The translations under genes were made by a program, and so were the position numbers. The notes beneath the pieces were generated by a model, which saw only the letters and a list, made by a program, of their open reading frames with translations, was not told where the DNA came from and made no database searches. 36,170 nucleotides of DNA, from IMG/VR virus record IMGVR_UViG_3300029952_000082, positions 1 through 36,170 of that record; one strand, 5' to 3'. This document shows, piece by piece, positions 1 through 8,434 of the stretch. Source of the DNA: a virus. Position 1 is the first letter of the stretch. Each line of letters starts with the position of its first letter.

Positions 1-34
1 ATTGCTTCTAATTTGAAGTAAAAATAATAGGTTA

Positions 35-65
35 AGTGATGGTGTTCCTCAGGAACACCATCACT
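35..65 (-). terminator. Hairpin terminator after the 79-393 gene
   Basis: A 14-bp perfect stem with a 3-nt loop lies just past the stop of the minus-strand gene ending at 79. Read on the minus strand it is followed by an AT-rich stretch containing TATTATTTTT. It is the first of a series of similar unit-ending hairpins in this window. Confidence 0.7.
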
Positions 66-78
66 GCCTAACATTATT

Positions 79-393
79 CTAGAAAGTTAGTGGATGTATT
101 TTTCGAAATGGAGATAGAATACTATCGCCCCCAATGGGAGCACCGGCTTCGGGTACATATATAGAATCTTTATAATCTGTTAGGGATTCTACTTCATCAC
201 ACATAATGTAAGTCAATAACAATTCATGTGCCTGATTAGCTTTCATGGGATCGACCAGTAGAGATTGCTCGAGTGTAGAATCAAAATAGTGGAGTAATAT
301 CAGAACATCAGACAACATCAAGCATATATCGTCTTGCTCACCCTCGGCAATAAGCTTTTGTATTTTAAGTTTATTCATTACTGGTGTCTTCAT
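79..393 (-). CDS. Hypothetical protein, 104 aa
   Basis: I recognise no family. The product is acidic, with a helical N-terminal half (LIAEGEQDDICLMLSDVLIL) and a Gly/Pro-containing C-terminal part (VPEAGAPIGGDS). The ATG at 393 is preceded by AGGA about four bases upstream; the alternative ATG at 378 has no site. The first 23 bases overlap the end of the upstream gene (371-631), so the two are probably translationally coupled. A hairpin terminator follows at 35-65. Confidence 0.7.
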   Translation of the reverse strand: MKTPVMNKLKIQKLIAEGEQDDICLMLSDVLILLHYFDSTLEQSLLVDPMKANQAHELLLTYIMCDEVESLTDYKDSIYVPEAGAPIGGDSILSPFRKIHPLTF

Positions 394-631
394 ATGTTCC
401 TAAATGACAGTCTCCATTCAAATCAAATCTAATAGAAATTTTACCATGGATTTTGTAGACACTGTTATCCCAACGTTTATATGCCGCTTCTCTGATTTCC
501 ATGTATTGATTATCAAGTTTTTGAGAATTTATATAATCTCCATTAGCCCGAAATAATTCGCTTTTAATATGACGTTCGTGAGCTATTGCTCTGAATTTTA
601 GATATATTTTCCAGGAGGCATTTAGATCCAT
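371..631 (-). CDS. Hypothetical protein, 86 aa
   Basis: A basic, aromatic-rich, mostly helical small protein beginning MDLNASWKIYLKF. The ATG at 631 is chosen because AAAGGA lies seven bases upstream; the longer frame to 706 would need a TTG start. The tail overlaps the start of the next gene by 23 bases, suggesting a two-gene unit. No motif or family is recognised. Confidence 0.7.
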   Translation of the reverse strand: MDLNASWKIYLKFRAIAHERHIKSELFRANGDYINSQKLDNQYMEIREAAYKRWDNSVYKIHGKISIRFDLNGDCHLGTYEDTSNE

Positions 632-747
632 GACAATTTCCTTTATTATAATGTTAGTTTGACTCACCTTTTCATAGGGGTATTCTCTGATAATTTGGTA
701 GAACAACTAACCTCAGTATAGTGTGAGAACTAAAAACTGAACAAGGG

Positions 748-772
748 ACAGGGCTTTCGCCCCATCTCCTGT
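748..772 (-). terminator. Hairpin terminator with GNRA loop
   Basis: On the minus strand this reads GGGC-GAAA-GCCC with an outer ACA/TGT pairing across a small bulge, followed by TTGTTCAGTTTTTAG. It lies directly after the stop at 787 and closes the 787-5027 unit. Confidence 0.65.
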
Positions 773-786
773 TACAATTTCAAGAA

Positions 787-2274
787 TTATGCAAGAAGGA
801 GAAGATCGTGATCAAGTGATCGGCCGATGCTGATCACATCATACGTCTGCACACCATTCACATGTTGCATACAGACGACACGTTCCACATCACCACGTTT
901 TGGATATTCCAACTTGTTAATCAGTGCCGTTCCAACAGAATTGATGGTATGCAACAACACTTGTTCTGCAGAACGGAGACTCTTTACTCGAGACACTAAC
1001 CGAGCATCAAGTGCATTGGTGAGAATAGCAGCTCGAGAGATCCGGATCACGGTATTCTTCGCCATCATCTTGTCAATGAAAGCTCGTCGATCAATCGCTT
1101 CCTTGAAAACCCCATAGTCATATTTACTATGGCCATTCTCGTAGTAATTCACGGCATTGCAACTAATGAAGTCACCAAAGTTTTCATCCTCGGGACCAAT
1201 TCGATTGTCGGGATTGAAGAGAGCCTCGATTGCCGTATTGACAATGTTGTTGAATGTTGACCAATATTCCTTATGTTTGACCACAGAGAAATCTGCGTTG
1301 CGATCATCCAACGTGACAAGATCTTCAACACTCTCAATGCCCGTGATGCTAACACCAGGTTGAGTTGCTCGAAGTTTGCGATAAATCAGGTCATTTAGCA
1401 ATCGGCATAGAACCCGATTCATAATGTCCCACTCGCCCTTCGTTCGAGCATTCAGCACCTGCATTGCAGCACGCCAGTTGTTATGGGCAAACGCTTCCCA
1501 TACTGCATCAGCAACTGTAGAAAATTCAACAAAGCCGACTGGCACATGAAACAATTCACTATAGAAGATCACATCAGCAAAAGTACCACGGATCACTTCT
1601 TGTGGTGCATTGCAGAACACCAGTCGTCCTGCATCAATTGCAGTATTTTGTGTTGTTCGTACTGTAACTTCAGCTGTCAACATTCGTGCGTTATCATATT
1701 CGCCTGTGGCATATTCTGAGATCTTCAGAATGCCATTAACAGGTTGTTGAAATTCGGCATTTGATGCTTTGTACAGCTCAAACATGACGGGGGTTCCAAG
1801 TTCATAGTCAGTTGACTGTCCTGGTACTTGTGCCTGTGGAATAGAAAAGTTAACTGGGGCTGAAAAGACCGGAGGAGGTTGTTGAGTGCCAACAGGAGTG
1901 CTATCATAGATACCGTTGGTGGGACTCATCACATGTGAGGATCCATAACCCTGTTGTCCACCATATTGCGGATTAGGTTGTCCGTATCCTTGTTGTCCCT
2001 GAAGTGAACGGGCCACATGATCCAATGCTCGAACTGTCCAGGGTCGCAAGAGGCCAAAGAGATTCTCCTGGGAGATACCATTTCTCCAGGTATTATTGGT
2101 TTGACTGTCTAGGGTTTGAATCAGATCAGATAGAAGAGGAGAACCTGAGGGATTGAACAGATTGCTCATGAGAGCTTGGTAGACTTGTGGGGATTGTGCA
2201 CTCGTGTTACTGCGATCCACCAATGCCTTCACAGCATTACGTGCAATCTCAATGAAATAGACTGTATTGGACAT
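787..2274 (-). CDS. Hypothetical protein with Q/G/Y-rich linker, 495 aa
   Basis: An N-terminal helical domain (about 1-90) and a C-terminal domain (about 145-495) are joined by a low-complexity linker at about 92-140, rich in Gln, Gly, Tyr and then Pro (QGQQGYGQPNPQYGGQQGYG). The two-domain layout with a flexible linker would suit a virion or scaffold-like protein, but no family is recognised. The ATG at 2274 has GGAG seven bases upstream. It is the last gene of a three-gene minus-strand unit (5027, 3871, 2274), with only about 25 bases to the gene before it, and is followed by a hairpin terminator at 748-772. Confidence 0.85.
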   Translation of the reverse strand: MSNTVYFIEIARNAVKALVDRSNTSAQSPQVYQALMSNLFNPSGSPLLSDLIQTLDSQTNNTWRNGISQENLFGLLRPWTVRALDHVARSLQGQQGYGQPNPQYGGQQGYGSSHVMSPTNGIYDSTPVGTQQPPPVFSAPVNFSIPQAQVPGQSTDYELGTPVMFELYKASNAEFQQPVNGILKISEYATGEYDNARMLTAEVTVRTTQNTAIDAGRLVFCNAPQEVIRGTFADVIFYSELFHVPVGFVEFSTVADAVWEAFAHNNWRAAMQVLNARTKGEWDIMNRVLCRLLNDLIYRKLRATQPGVSITGIESVEDLVTLDDRNADFSVVKHKEYWSTFNNIVNTAIEALFNPDNRIGPEDENFGDFISCNAVNYYENGHSKYDYGVFKEAIDRRAFIDKMMAKNTVIRISRAAILTNALDARLVSRVKSLRSAEQVLLHTINSVGTALINKLEYPKRGDVERVVCMQHVNGVQTYDVISIGRSLDHDLLLLA

Positions 2275-2299
2275 GATAAGACTCCATAGATATCAGGAA

Positions 2300-3871
2300 T
2301 TATGGCAGATACTTTTTGAGTTCATCAATCTCGTCAGCATAATCAGATCGAATTACACCACCTGTTGATGAAATCTGAAGATAGGGATTGATAGATCCAG
2401 CTGCACCAGGATTCGTCTTAGAGAAAGCGATCACCGATTCAACAACCAAGATACTTGGATCAAACTGATGATCTGGTGATCCAATAACCTTTCCTGATTT
2501 TGATTGGCTGCTCTGACGCATCTTCGGAATCAACCATCCGACCATGGCATTATCCCCATAGGCAGGAGGACTTTTCTGCACGATCTTACTGTCATAGATT
2601 CGAGTAATCAAATCATCACGAATTCGAAGAATCCGTTGAATTTCCTTTTCATTCAGTTTGCGTGGATCGATATCAGTGCCACCCAGACGACGCACAGCAT
2701 CGTACCAGGAAAGATAGACAGATTTGACAATGGTTTCAACCAAAAGTTCTTCGAGATAATCTACCCGAGAAGCATAGAGATTTGTATGTGAAATACGAGC
2801 AAGTTGTTCTATCTCGCAGAAGACATACTTAAGCAACTCGTAGATGTTTGTGACGTTGATACCATAACTTTGCAATCGAGCTTGTGTGATGGGATCGAGA
2901 TACGTGTCGACACTGGAAATGTGTGTGTCGATTTTGTTCTTGTTCTGGACTTCATTCGTAACATTGCTGTAGATAATTTTCCCGAGCAAGATACGGTAGA
3001 CTGTGCCAGAGGGATCATAAAGATTCTCCACGGTATGCTTATTAAAACCAGTGAGGGTATAAAGAATACTGGCTACAAGTTTGACAATAGTAGGATCGAC
3101 AAGTTTATCTTTTCGGATCTTAAGGAACAGATCCATTGGTGGGTTTTTCTTTGCTGTTTTATTCCCTGATGATTTAGCAGCAAAATATCGAAAGGTGTCG
3201 ACATCACTTCCAATCTCAGTGACGAAGACACAATCTTCTGGTGTCAATTCAAACTGAGCAAGAGTTTCTACAAATCCAAATTTGCAGAGAAGATAATGGA
3301 TGATAGTTTCAGTAGGCAGTCTAGAAGACTTTGTACGCTTGCGATTATAGATCGTTGTTGTTGGAATTAACTCATTGCTGGACCAGGCATCAGACAACGA
3401 TTCTAGACGGAATGGTTTGTTGATATAGAAGGGAATCGGTTGACGGATTACCTTCATGGTAACCCCTTGGGAAATCCGAGAGAATGCCTGTTCTTTGATC
3501 GATCTCTGTAACACATACGTGGTATCTTCAATCAATACCACATCATTCCGAAGATACGGAATATAAAGTGGCACTGGCCATTCTCGACCATCCCATGCGA
3601 AAACATATTCAACCAATAACAGATCAGAACTGGTGATTCGACAACCACTTCGAGCTTTGAGTTCATACTCAGCCCGACGTTCTGGTGTCATTGTTCGATA
3701 GTGAAGATATGTAATTTTTCCTCCAAAGAGTTTGATTGCTTCTCGAAACATGGTGTCAACAAAAGCTGCAGCACCAGCGAGCTGTTCTGCCATAAACCCA
3801 CGCAACAAATAGTCATTGTATCGGGGTACTTTTGTATCAAGAGCATCAAGAATCTTTTTTAATTGTTGCAT
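2300..3871 (-). CDS. Hypothetical protein, 523 aa
   Basis: A large soluble-looking protein with no transmembrane segment. Residues about 110-170 (VPLYIPYLRNDVVLIED and following) have a beta-rich look that brought RNA polymerase beta to mind, but no diagnostic motif supports this, so no function is assigned. A basic patch (YNRKRTKSSR) and helical C-terminal half follow. The ATG at 3871 has AAGGA eight bases upstream. It lies 16 bases from the preceding gene (3888-5027) and about 25 from the next (787-2274), so the three are one unit. Confidence 0.85.
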   Translation of the reverse strand: MQQLKKILDALDTKVPRYNDYLLRGFMAEQLAGAAAFVDTMFREAIKLFGGKITYLHYRTMTPERRAEYELKARSGCRITSSDLLLVEYVFAWDGREWPVPLYIPYLRNDVVLIEDTTYVLQRSIKEQAFSRISQGVTMKVIRQPIPFYINKPFRLESLSDAWSSNELIPTTTIYNRKRTKSSRLPTETIIHYLLCKFGFVETLAQFELTPEDCVFVTEIGSDVDTFRYFAAKSSGNKTAKKNPPMDLFLKIRKDKLVDPTIVKLVASILYTLTGFNKHTVENLYDPSGTVYRILLGKIIYSNVTNEVQNKNKIDTHISSVDTYLDPITQARLQSYGINVTNIYELLKYVFCEIEQLARISHTNLYASRVDYLEELLVETIVKSVYLSWYDAVRRLGGTDIDPRKLNEKEIQRILRIRDDLITRIYDSKIVQKSPPAYGDNAMVGWLIPKMRQSSQSKSGKVIGSPDHQFDPSILVVESVIAFSKTNPGAAGSINPYLQISSTGGVIRSDYADEIDELKKYLP

Positions 3872-3887
3872 ACTGTTAGTCCTTGTT

Positions 3888-5027
3888 CTAGGCGGTTTTA
3901 GCAGCTTTTATTATTTTGTAAATTCCGATACCGAGCGGAAGTACAACTGCAACCGTCTTTGCAACGATACCAAGTGTGGTAATCAACTCCTTATGGAATT
4001 TCATTCGTTCTCCCGTTATAGCCAGAACTGATTCTTTTTCAGCTTGTTGTAGTTTGATCTTTTCCACTTCTAGTTTCTGTTGTGCAAGGTCAGCAGCACG
4101 ATCGTGATAATCACCACTGACCAATGCATTATATTTAGATTCAAGTGCCTTAAACCGTTGAGTGAGTTCTTTCTTTTCTTCTATTAAGGCATTGATTTTA
4201 GCAGTGTCTTCCAAGCGTGCTTGTTTAAGCATACTACCAACTGCTCCGGCTTCGATCATATCTGGCTTTTGGTTCTTTTCAATCTCCAAAACATTTACCA
4301 ACCAAGCACGACTTGTTGACATTCGCAATCCACCAAGTGTCCATACCCGAGGATCTTGTGTCAACAATTCAGTGAAGGTTGAACGATATCGTGTAAACTC
4401 ATCTGGCGAATGTTCTTTGTCTCGAAAGGCCAGAAGAACATCGTCGGGTTCATCCACGATATGTGTGACACGTACAGCACAGATACGACCTTCAACCACA
4501 ACAAATAATGAATTGATTTTATTGGTAGGATCGTTTGCAACCAATACAAAAGGAGTATCGGCTCTTCCTTTATTCACTTCAAGACGAATCTGTTGAACCC
4601 GTTCTACAATCGCTTCTTTTGAATGTGGATGCTTAGCAAATGGGATCTGGTCATAGAAGCATAAGACTGCATTAATCTCTTCTACAAAATGGGGAGATTC
4701 TCGTAGATCCTCATAGGTAATCCGCATGCTCTTATGGTTGGTCGGGGTGTTCTCAATACCCATTGAATTAAATGTACGTTTTATAGATTGTTGTCCAAGA
4801 CAAGCACGACTGCGAATTTCAACATATCGATTGTGGTGTGATAGATGTCCTGAATTTTGTTCAATTAATACTGGTCGATTATCATATCCGATGGCATATA
4901 ACTTGTCGCACAGATTGTTAACGATGATGATTTCGTTATAGAAACTACCTCTATTATGGGGCAATGCGCCAGATGAAAATGAATCGATTTCTCTTACAAC
5001 CGTGCAGGATTGCTCGGCGATGATCAT
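3888..5027 (-). CDS. Coiled-coil, C-terminally membrane-anchored protein, 379 aa
   Basis: Family unknown. The N-terminal about 240 residues form a mixed domain. They are followed by a long charged helical region with coiled-coil character (about 260-345, Lys/Glu/Gln-rich) and one C-terminal hydrophobic segment (about 352-372, GIVAKTVAVVLPLGIGIY), ending in a short basic tail. This suggests a tail-anchored protein with the N-terminal domain in the cytoplasm. The ATG at 5027 is chosen for its GGAGGAG site nine bases upstream; extension to 5048 needs a TTG start. It is the first gene after the promoter at 5069-5092. Confidence 0.8.
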   Translation of the reverse strand: MIIAEQSCTVVREIDSFSSGALPHNRGSFYNEIIIVNNLCDKLYAIGYDNRPVLIEQNSGHLSHHNRYVEIRSRACLGQQSIKRTFNSMGIENTPTNHKSMRITYEDLRESPHFVEEINAVLCFYDQIPFAKHPHSKEAIVERVQQIRLEVNKGRADTPFVLVANDPTNKINSLFVVVEGRICAVRVTHIVDEPDDVLLAFRDKEHSPDEFTRYRSTFTELLTQDPRVWTLGGLRMSTSRAWLVNVLEIEKNQKPDMIEAGAVGSMLKQARLEDTAKINALIEEKKELTQRFKALESKYNALVSGDYHDRAADLAQQKLEVEKIKLQQAEKESVLAITGERMKFHKELITTLGIVAKTVAVVLPLGIGIYKIIKAAKTA

Positions 5028-5068
5028 GTTACAGAGCTCCTCCAACAAGATTATAGCTACAACTCAAA

Positions 5069-5092
5069 GGAATAATATATATTCATTATTCC
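5069..5092 (-). promoter_or_regulatory. Putative phage promoter, ATATATATTATT type
   Basis: The minus strand reads GAATATATATTATTCC, with the core ending 44 bases before the ATG at 5027. The same core (ATATATATYATT or close to it) occurs in the same orientation upstream of the genes starting at 5376, 8366, 17089 and 34249. It resembles the phiKZ early-promoter motif TATATTAC. Promoter activity is inferred from recurrence and position. Confidence 0.6.
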
Positions 5093-5203
5093 GACGAATT
5101 GTTGACTTGTTAGAGAAACTTTTAGTCAAAGGACACCATGAGTATAAGATCGTAATTCAAAGTAGTGAATAACCTAGGAATGTAGTAAAAAAATATAGAG
5201 ACG

Positions 5204-5235
5204 AAGAAGGGATGGGCATATGCCCATCCCTTCTT
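5204..5235 (-). terminator. 32-bp perfect palindrome, terminator
   Basis: A loop-free perfect palindrome centred on GGGCATATGCCC. It follows the 38-aa gene ending at 5260. Read on the minus strand, it is followed by CGTCTCTATATTTTTTT, fitting an intrinsic terminator. The stretch from 5103 to 5203 contains no supportable gene. Confidence 0.75.
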
Positions 5236-5259
5236 TATCGCATGTGATAGTTCCTCCTA

Positions 5260-5376
5260 TTAAACAGGAGTATTTGTCATTGCCAGACGGACCAGCTCCT
5301 TGTGGCGGCGATAGGCAGTGATTGCACCGAAGATCGAGAATCCATAGACGATCGAGATACCAACAATTTTGAACAT
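5260..5376 (-). CDS. 38-aa single-span membrane micropeptide
   Basis: The reading frame gives MFKIVGISIVYGFSIFGAIT followed by a basic, hydrophilic tail (YRRHKELVRL). A hydrophobic segment at residues 3-20 with positive charge after it suggests a single membrane span with the C-terminus in the cytoplasm. AGGA lies seven bases before the ATG. The gene has its own promoter-like motif (5421-5450) and its own palindromic terminator (5204-5235), which makes such a short frame credible. No family is recognised; small phage membrane peptides can be lysis regulators or host-envelope effectors, but nothing here decides that. Confidence 0.75.
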   Translation of the reverse strand: MFKIVGISIVYGFSIFGAITAYRRHKELVRLAMTNTPV

Positions 5377-5420
5377 GACACAGTCCTGTGAGTGAGAAAA
5401 GAATACATTATTGTATCTGT

Positions 5421-5450
5421 CTTACACCTCAATGATATATATTTGAATTC
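5421..5450 (-). promoter_or_regulatory. Putative phage promoter, ATATATATCATT type
   Basis: The minus strand reads TTCAAATATATATCATTGAG, with the core ending 55 bases before the 38-aa gene's ATG. It is closely matched by the motif at 8423-8434, including a GTG(T)AAGA-like stretch just downstream in both. Confidence 0.65.
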
Positions 5451-5465
5451 CAATGAAACGCAAGA

Positions 5466-6800
5466 TCAGAACATATATGCCATTTCAACAACAGAAGAAC
5501 TTAATAGTTCTGTAAGAATTGTTTGATTGATCTTTCGCATCATTGCAACATTTAATAATGGAAGACTACAAAAAATACTGTTACATGTATTCTGACTGCA
5601 CAGAGTATTGATTGTAGTCCCAATCTGTGTCAACATAGAATTAATATATGTTATTAATTGAGATGTGGTATAAGTTGGCGTTGCCGTAGCTAAAACAATA
5701 CCGCTTGATACGACAGTAGGACTTTTTCCAGTCGTTGTCTGATCACTTGGTTGAAGATTGGTTAACAAGTTGGTTAATATACCGGGTGCATCTGGAATAT
5801 TATTTACACCTAGAATTGTAAACATAACACTCAGGGTTAATGCATCCCCCCGTTGAGAGACACTTGCCAATCGATTTTTAATCACTTGACGAGTTACATC
5901 AGTTACCATGGACGATCCCATGAGAGAAGTAAGGGTTCCACTTAGGCCGTGATCGATTGCCAATGCAGTAACTAAATTAAATTGATTTTGTTGAAATGAA
6001 TAGTCGACAATGGTAACTGGAGCAAGACCAGACACTAACCCACCTGCAGCCGTGGTAATGTCACCATATGATCCAGTTGAAATTGTAGATGGAATACCTA
6101 AAATATCAACACCACTTGCGTCTACTGCAACACCAAGACCGCCTACCCAGATACTGGCAGCTACTCCTGCAATTCCCACTACATTTGGAAAAGAGATAGC
6201 AACCTGCGTGATAAAATCTGACAATGCTGTCATATCAGGAGAAGCTGTTAATGGAAGAATCGTTATAGTTGTATCTACAATGGGTATCGTGGCATATGGT
6301 ATTGGTGTAAAAGATGCAGAATTTGTTAGATCAATAGAAAATGCTAATTTAAAATTGGCTTGTGTCTGACTGAACACGACGGCCATTGCAATAGCCAAAT
6401 CGGCATCTGTAAGAAGAGTGATTCCAGTTTGTGCTGCCAGTGCAACTTGTTGTGCCAAAGACAACAGAGATAGTGCTTGTGTTGTAGCATTCAGAGACTG
6501 ACTAAAATTAACAGGTGTAAGTTGGGTAACAGTTGGGGAGGTAATAAAAGTACCACCATACGGCTGCCCTGTTGAAAATGAAGTTCCAATTGGATCTTTA
6601 ATTGGTGTTGTTAGAATGGACAGAGCAGCATTTGCAGTATTAACAAATTGAATAGCACTACCAGCTGCGGCTAAAATATCTCCAACGGCAGCATTGGTTG
6701 CACCACCAGGAGACAACAAACTAACAACACGAGCACCTGCTACTAATGTGGATAATGCCTGCTGTTCAACAGTGGTGATACTCGAAGGTTGTACAGGCAT
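5466..6800 (-). CDS. Ala/Ser/Thr-rich hypothetical protein, 444 aa
   Basis: A low-charge protein rich in Ala, Ser, Thr, Ile and Val throughout, with several hydrophobic stretches (for example VGIAGVAASIWVGGLGVAV at about 205-225). It has few Lys or Arg residues and a cluster of Cys near the end (LCSQNTCNSIFCSLPLL). This could be a beta-rich virion protein or a membrane-associated protein; no family is recognised. The ATG at 6800 follows one base after the stop of the 51-aa gene, and its ribosome-binding site (GGAAGG, about 12 bases upstream) lies inside that gene, so the two are coupled. No convincing terminator follows. Confidence 0.8.
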   Translation of the reverse strand: MPVQPSSITTVEQQALSTLVAGARVVSLLSPGGATNAAVGDILAAAGSAIQFVNTANAALSILTTPIKDPIGTSFSTGQPYGGTFITSPTVTQLTPVNFSQSLNATTQALSLLSLAQQVALAAQTGITLLTDADLAIAMAVVFSQTQANFKLAFSIDLTNSASFTPIPYATIPIVDTTITILPLTASPDMTALSDFITQVAISFPNVVGIAGVAASIWVGGLGVAVDASGVDILGIPSTISTGSYGDITTAAGGLVSGLAPVTIVDYSFQQNQFNLVTALAIDHGLSGTLTSLMGSSMVTDVTRQVIKNRLASVSQRGDALTLSVMFTILGVNNIPDAPGILTNLLTNLQPSDQTTTGKSPTVVSSGIVLATATPTYTTSQLITYINSMLTQIGTTINTLCSQNTCNSIFCSLPLLNVAMMRKINQTILTELLSSSVVEMAYMF

Positions 6801-6801
6801 G

Positions 6802-6957
6802 TTACTGTGTTACCTTCCGATCATAATCGTTATTGCAAAACATGATGAAAGAGGGTTGTCTGTCATCAAGAATAATACCAACATCAGAGTCAAGGTTATC
6901 GATAGGAAGTTCTTTTAAAGATACTTCTTCAGATGGAGACTGGAGTTCTAAAACCAT
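6802..6957 (-). CDS. 51-aa acidic hypothetical protein
   Basis: The frame runs MVLELQSPSEEVSLKELPID to VTQ-stop and is acidic. It fits exactly between the stop of 6973-7677 (15-base gap) and the ATG at 6800, filling the space completely. The site before its ATG is a weak GGTGGG. Position between tightly packed neighbours and the coupled downstream start support it as a real small gene; function is unknown. Confidence 0.7.
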   Translation of the reverse strand: MVLELQSPSEEVSLKELPIDNLDSDVGIILDDRQPSFIMFCNNDYDRKVTQ

Positions 6958-6972
6958 TTTCCCACCCCAACA

Positions 6973-7677
6973 CTAGATGTTGTTATCAATGTGTGCTGCT
7001 CGAAAATAGGTTCCGAGAATTACCGAACTCCGTGCTCGTGAATCAGAGCCAATCGAGTTAAGTGACACCGCTCCAGTTTCTTCCAACTGCGCTCGGAATG
7101 TAGCATATGCTGGAAGATCGCCTCCTCGAACTCGAATCAATTCAGAGATCGAGACTTTAAGTCCTTTAGACAAAATTGTTTGCATTTCAACTGATGAAAT
7201 TGACGAACCTTTATCTGGTTTTACAACCTGCCCACTAAAGGCATCGATCTTTGTGTCACTGCTTGGAACTGAGATCTTTGACATCAAAAATTGCTTGAGT
7301 CGACGTACGGGTAACATCAAAACAGGATACGCCTGGGGTGTCAAATAATAGCGTTGCGTCGTACTATCCCAAAGACGTAATCTTTCAAACAAATTAAGTT
7401 TGAGATCACGTGCAGCTTTGAAAATATTCACAGGTTTAAGATTGAGTTTCATGTTAGGAACATACAGAGTTAGTTTTATCTTTCCTTCTTTTATACCTAC
7501 CATAAAACTATGAAATTGAATGTCTGACCATGCATTAAATTGGTCTTGATATCGTTTGGTATTACTACCACTAGGATCAAGCGTACTAATTGTTTTAAGG
7601 ATCAGTGCTTCTGCTGCTTTTCTCTTAGTATCTTGAGATGTACCAGCTTCCATGGCTGATTTGAGTGTACTGAACAC
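6973..7677 (-). CDS. Hypothetical protein, 234 aa
   Basis: A basic, Ser/Leu-rich soluble protein with a helical N-terminal part and a central beta-rich stretch (IKLTLYVPNMKLNLKPVN). No family is recognised. The start is uncertain: the open frame reaches a TTG at 7698, but AAGGA lies nine bases before a GTG at 7677, which I prefer; the first ATG (7653) has no site. It heads a three-gene unit with the 51-aa gene and the 444-aa gene. Confidence 0.75.
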   Translation of the reverse strand: MFSTLKSAMEAGTSQDTKRKAAEALILKTISTLDPSGSNTKRYQDQFNAWSDIQFHSFMVGIKEGKIKLTLYVPNMKLNLKPVNIFKAARDLKLNLFERLRLWDSTTQRYYLTPQAYPVLMLPVRRLKQFLMSKISVPSSDTKIDAFSGQVVKPDKGSSISSVEMQTILSKGLKVSISELIRVRGGDLPAYATFRAQLEETGAVSLNSIGSDSRARSSVILGTYFRAAHIDNNI

Positions 7678-7815
7678 TACCAAATATCCTTCTGTCAAAC
7701 CAGATCTATAGCATGTTTGCCCTTCGAAATTATTTAAATTCCTTTTGTAAACTATAAAACAAAAAATAAATCCAGACCATCTTTCAATGATCTAGATCTA
7801 TGATACAAAAGATAA

Positions 7816-8019
7816 TTATCGTCGACACCCAATATAAAGTAGAATGAGAAGTAGACATTGTGTCGGCCATAGCAGTTTCCAAGACAGATACTGTGTAATC
7901 CAAATGCCAATAGAATCCAATAATACAAATGATTTATAGGACGCAATAAAGAATTCCATAGAGTATTGTTGCTTGAGTTGATGAGGATCTGTCCACATGT
8001 AATCATTCCAATTCAACAT
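7816..8019 (-). CDS. Possible 67-aa membrane protein (weak)
   Basis: The 7678-8051 interval (about 370 bases) has no clear gene. Two overlapping minus-strand frames exist: this one (MLNWNDYMWTDPHQLKQQYS, ending in a hydrophobic stretch and GCRR) and another at 7752-8006 (84 aa, also hydrophobic). Neither has a recognisable ribosome-binding site, and both sit just after the terminator of the 88-aa gene. I list the first because its N-terminal half is more protein-like. The interval may be untranslated. Confidence 0.3.
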   Translation of the reverse strand: MLNWNDYMWTDPHQLKQQYSMEFFIASYKSFVLLDSIGIWITQYLSWKLLWPTQCLLLILLYIGCRR

Positions 8020-8051
8020 AAAAATAAAACAGACATCAAAAGAGAAGATGG

Positions 8052-8087
8052 CCCACGACGATCGTTATTAGCTACGATCGTCGTGGG
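8052..8087 (-). terminator. Hairpin terminator of the 88-aa gene
   Basis: A perfect 14-bp stem (CCCACGACGATCGT and its complement) with an 8-nt loop lies 13 bases past the stop at 8100. Read on the minus strand it is followed by CATCTTCTCTTTTG. Confidence 0.75.
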
Positions 8088-8099
8088 AGCAGTGGGGAG

Positions 8100-8366
8100 T
8101 TACGCGGTAGCACCGGCGAGAGCCGCATCAACAACATCTTTCGCAGTCGGCAGTTCTGCGGCCTTCTTGGCAGCATTCCGACGAGAGGACATGCCGATGC
8201 CGAGCATGGTGACGACGGCGAGTGCGGCGCCGACAGCGACGACCGTTCCAATGGTGCCCATGGAGATTCCAGTCTTGGCAACATCGCCGACGGTTTCGAC
8301 CACGGTGGTAACAACTTCGCCAGCAGTTTCGGTAACAGTAGCGGTGACTTCAGTGACGGTATCCAT
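8100..8366 (-). CDS. GC-rich 88-aa single-span membrane protein
   Basis: The product starts MDTVTEVTATVTETAGEVV, a Thr/Val/Glu-rich amphipathic region. One hydrophobic segment follows (about 36-58, GTIGTVVAVGAALAVVTMLG), then a basic patch (SSRRNAAKK) and an Ala-rich tail. Topology is likely a single span with a cytoplasmic C-terminus. GGAG nine bases before the ATG at 8366 decides the start over an upstream ATG at 8396. The gene is visibly GC-richer than its neighbours and uses GC-ending codons. It is monocistronic, with its own promoter-like motif and terminator, which suggests strong independent expression or a different origin. Confidence 0.75.
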   Translation of the reverse strand: MDTVTEVTATVTETAGEVVTTVVETVGDVAKTGISMGTIGTVVAVGAALAVVTMLGIGMSSRRNAAKKAAELPTAKDVVDAALAGATA

Positions 8367-8422
8367 GATAATACAGCTCCAAATGAGATAAGACATTTGA
8401 TTATGTCTGTATCTTCACTAAA

Positions 8423-8434
8423 ATGATATATATC
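8423..8434 (-). promoter_or_regulatory. Putative phage promoter, ATATATATCATT type
   Basis: The minus strand reads TCAGATATATATCATTTTAG, with the core ending 57 bases before the ATG at 8366. It shares core, spacing and downstream GTGAAGA-like bases with the 5421-5450 motif. Confidence 0.65.

Noticed and set aside
2300-3871. Possible RNA polymerase beta N-terminal fragment
   Set aside because: The VPLYIPYLRNDVVLIED region is only loosely reminiscent, no diagnostic motif was found, and no catalytic or binding residue can be aligned, so I left it as unknown.
5139-5156. Five-codon plus-strand frame after AAAGGA (MSIRS)
   Set aside because: It is too short, on the opposite strand to its neighbours, and has no promoter or conserved context.
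7752-8006. 84-aa hydrophobic minus-strand ORF
   Set aside because: No ribosome-binding site; it overlaps another equally weak frame in an AT-rich interval, so hydrophobicity may just reflect base composition.
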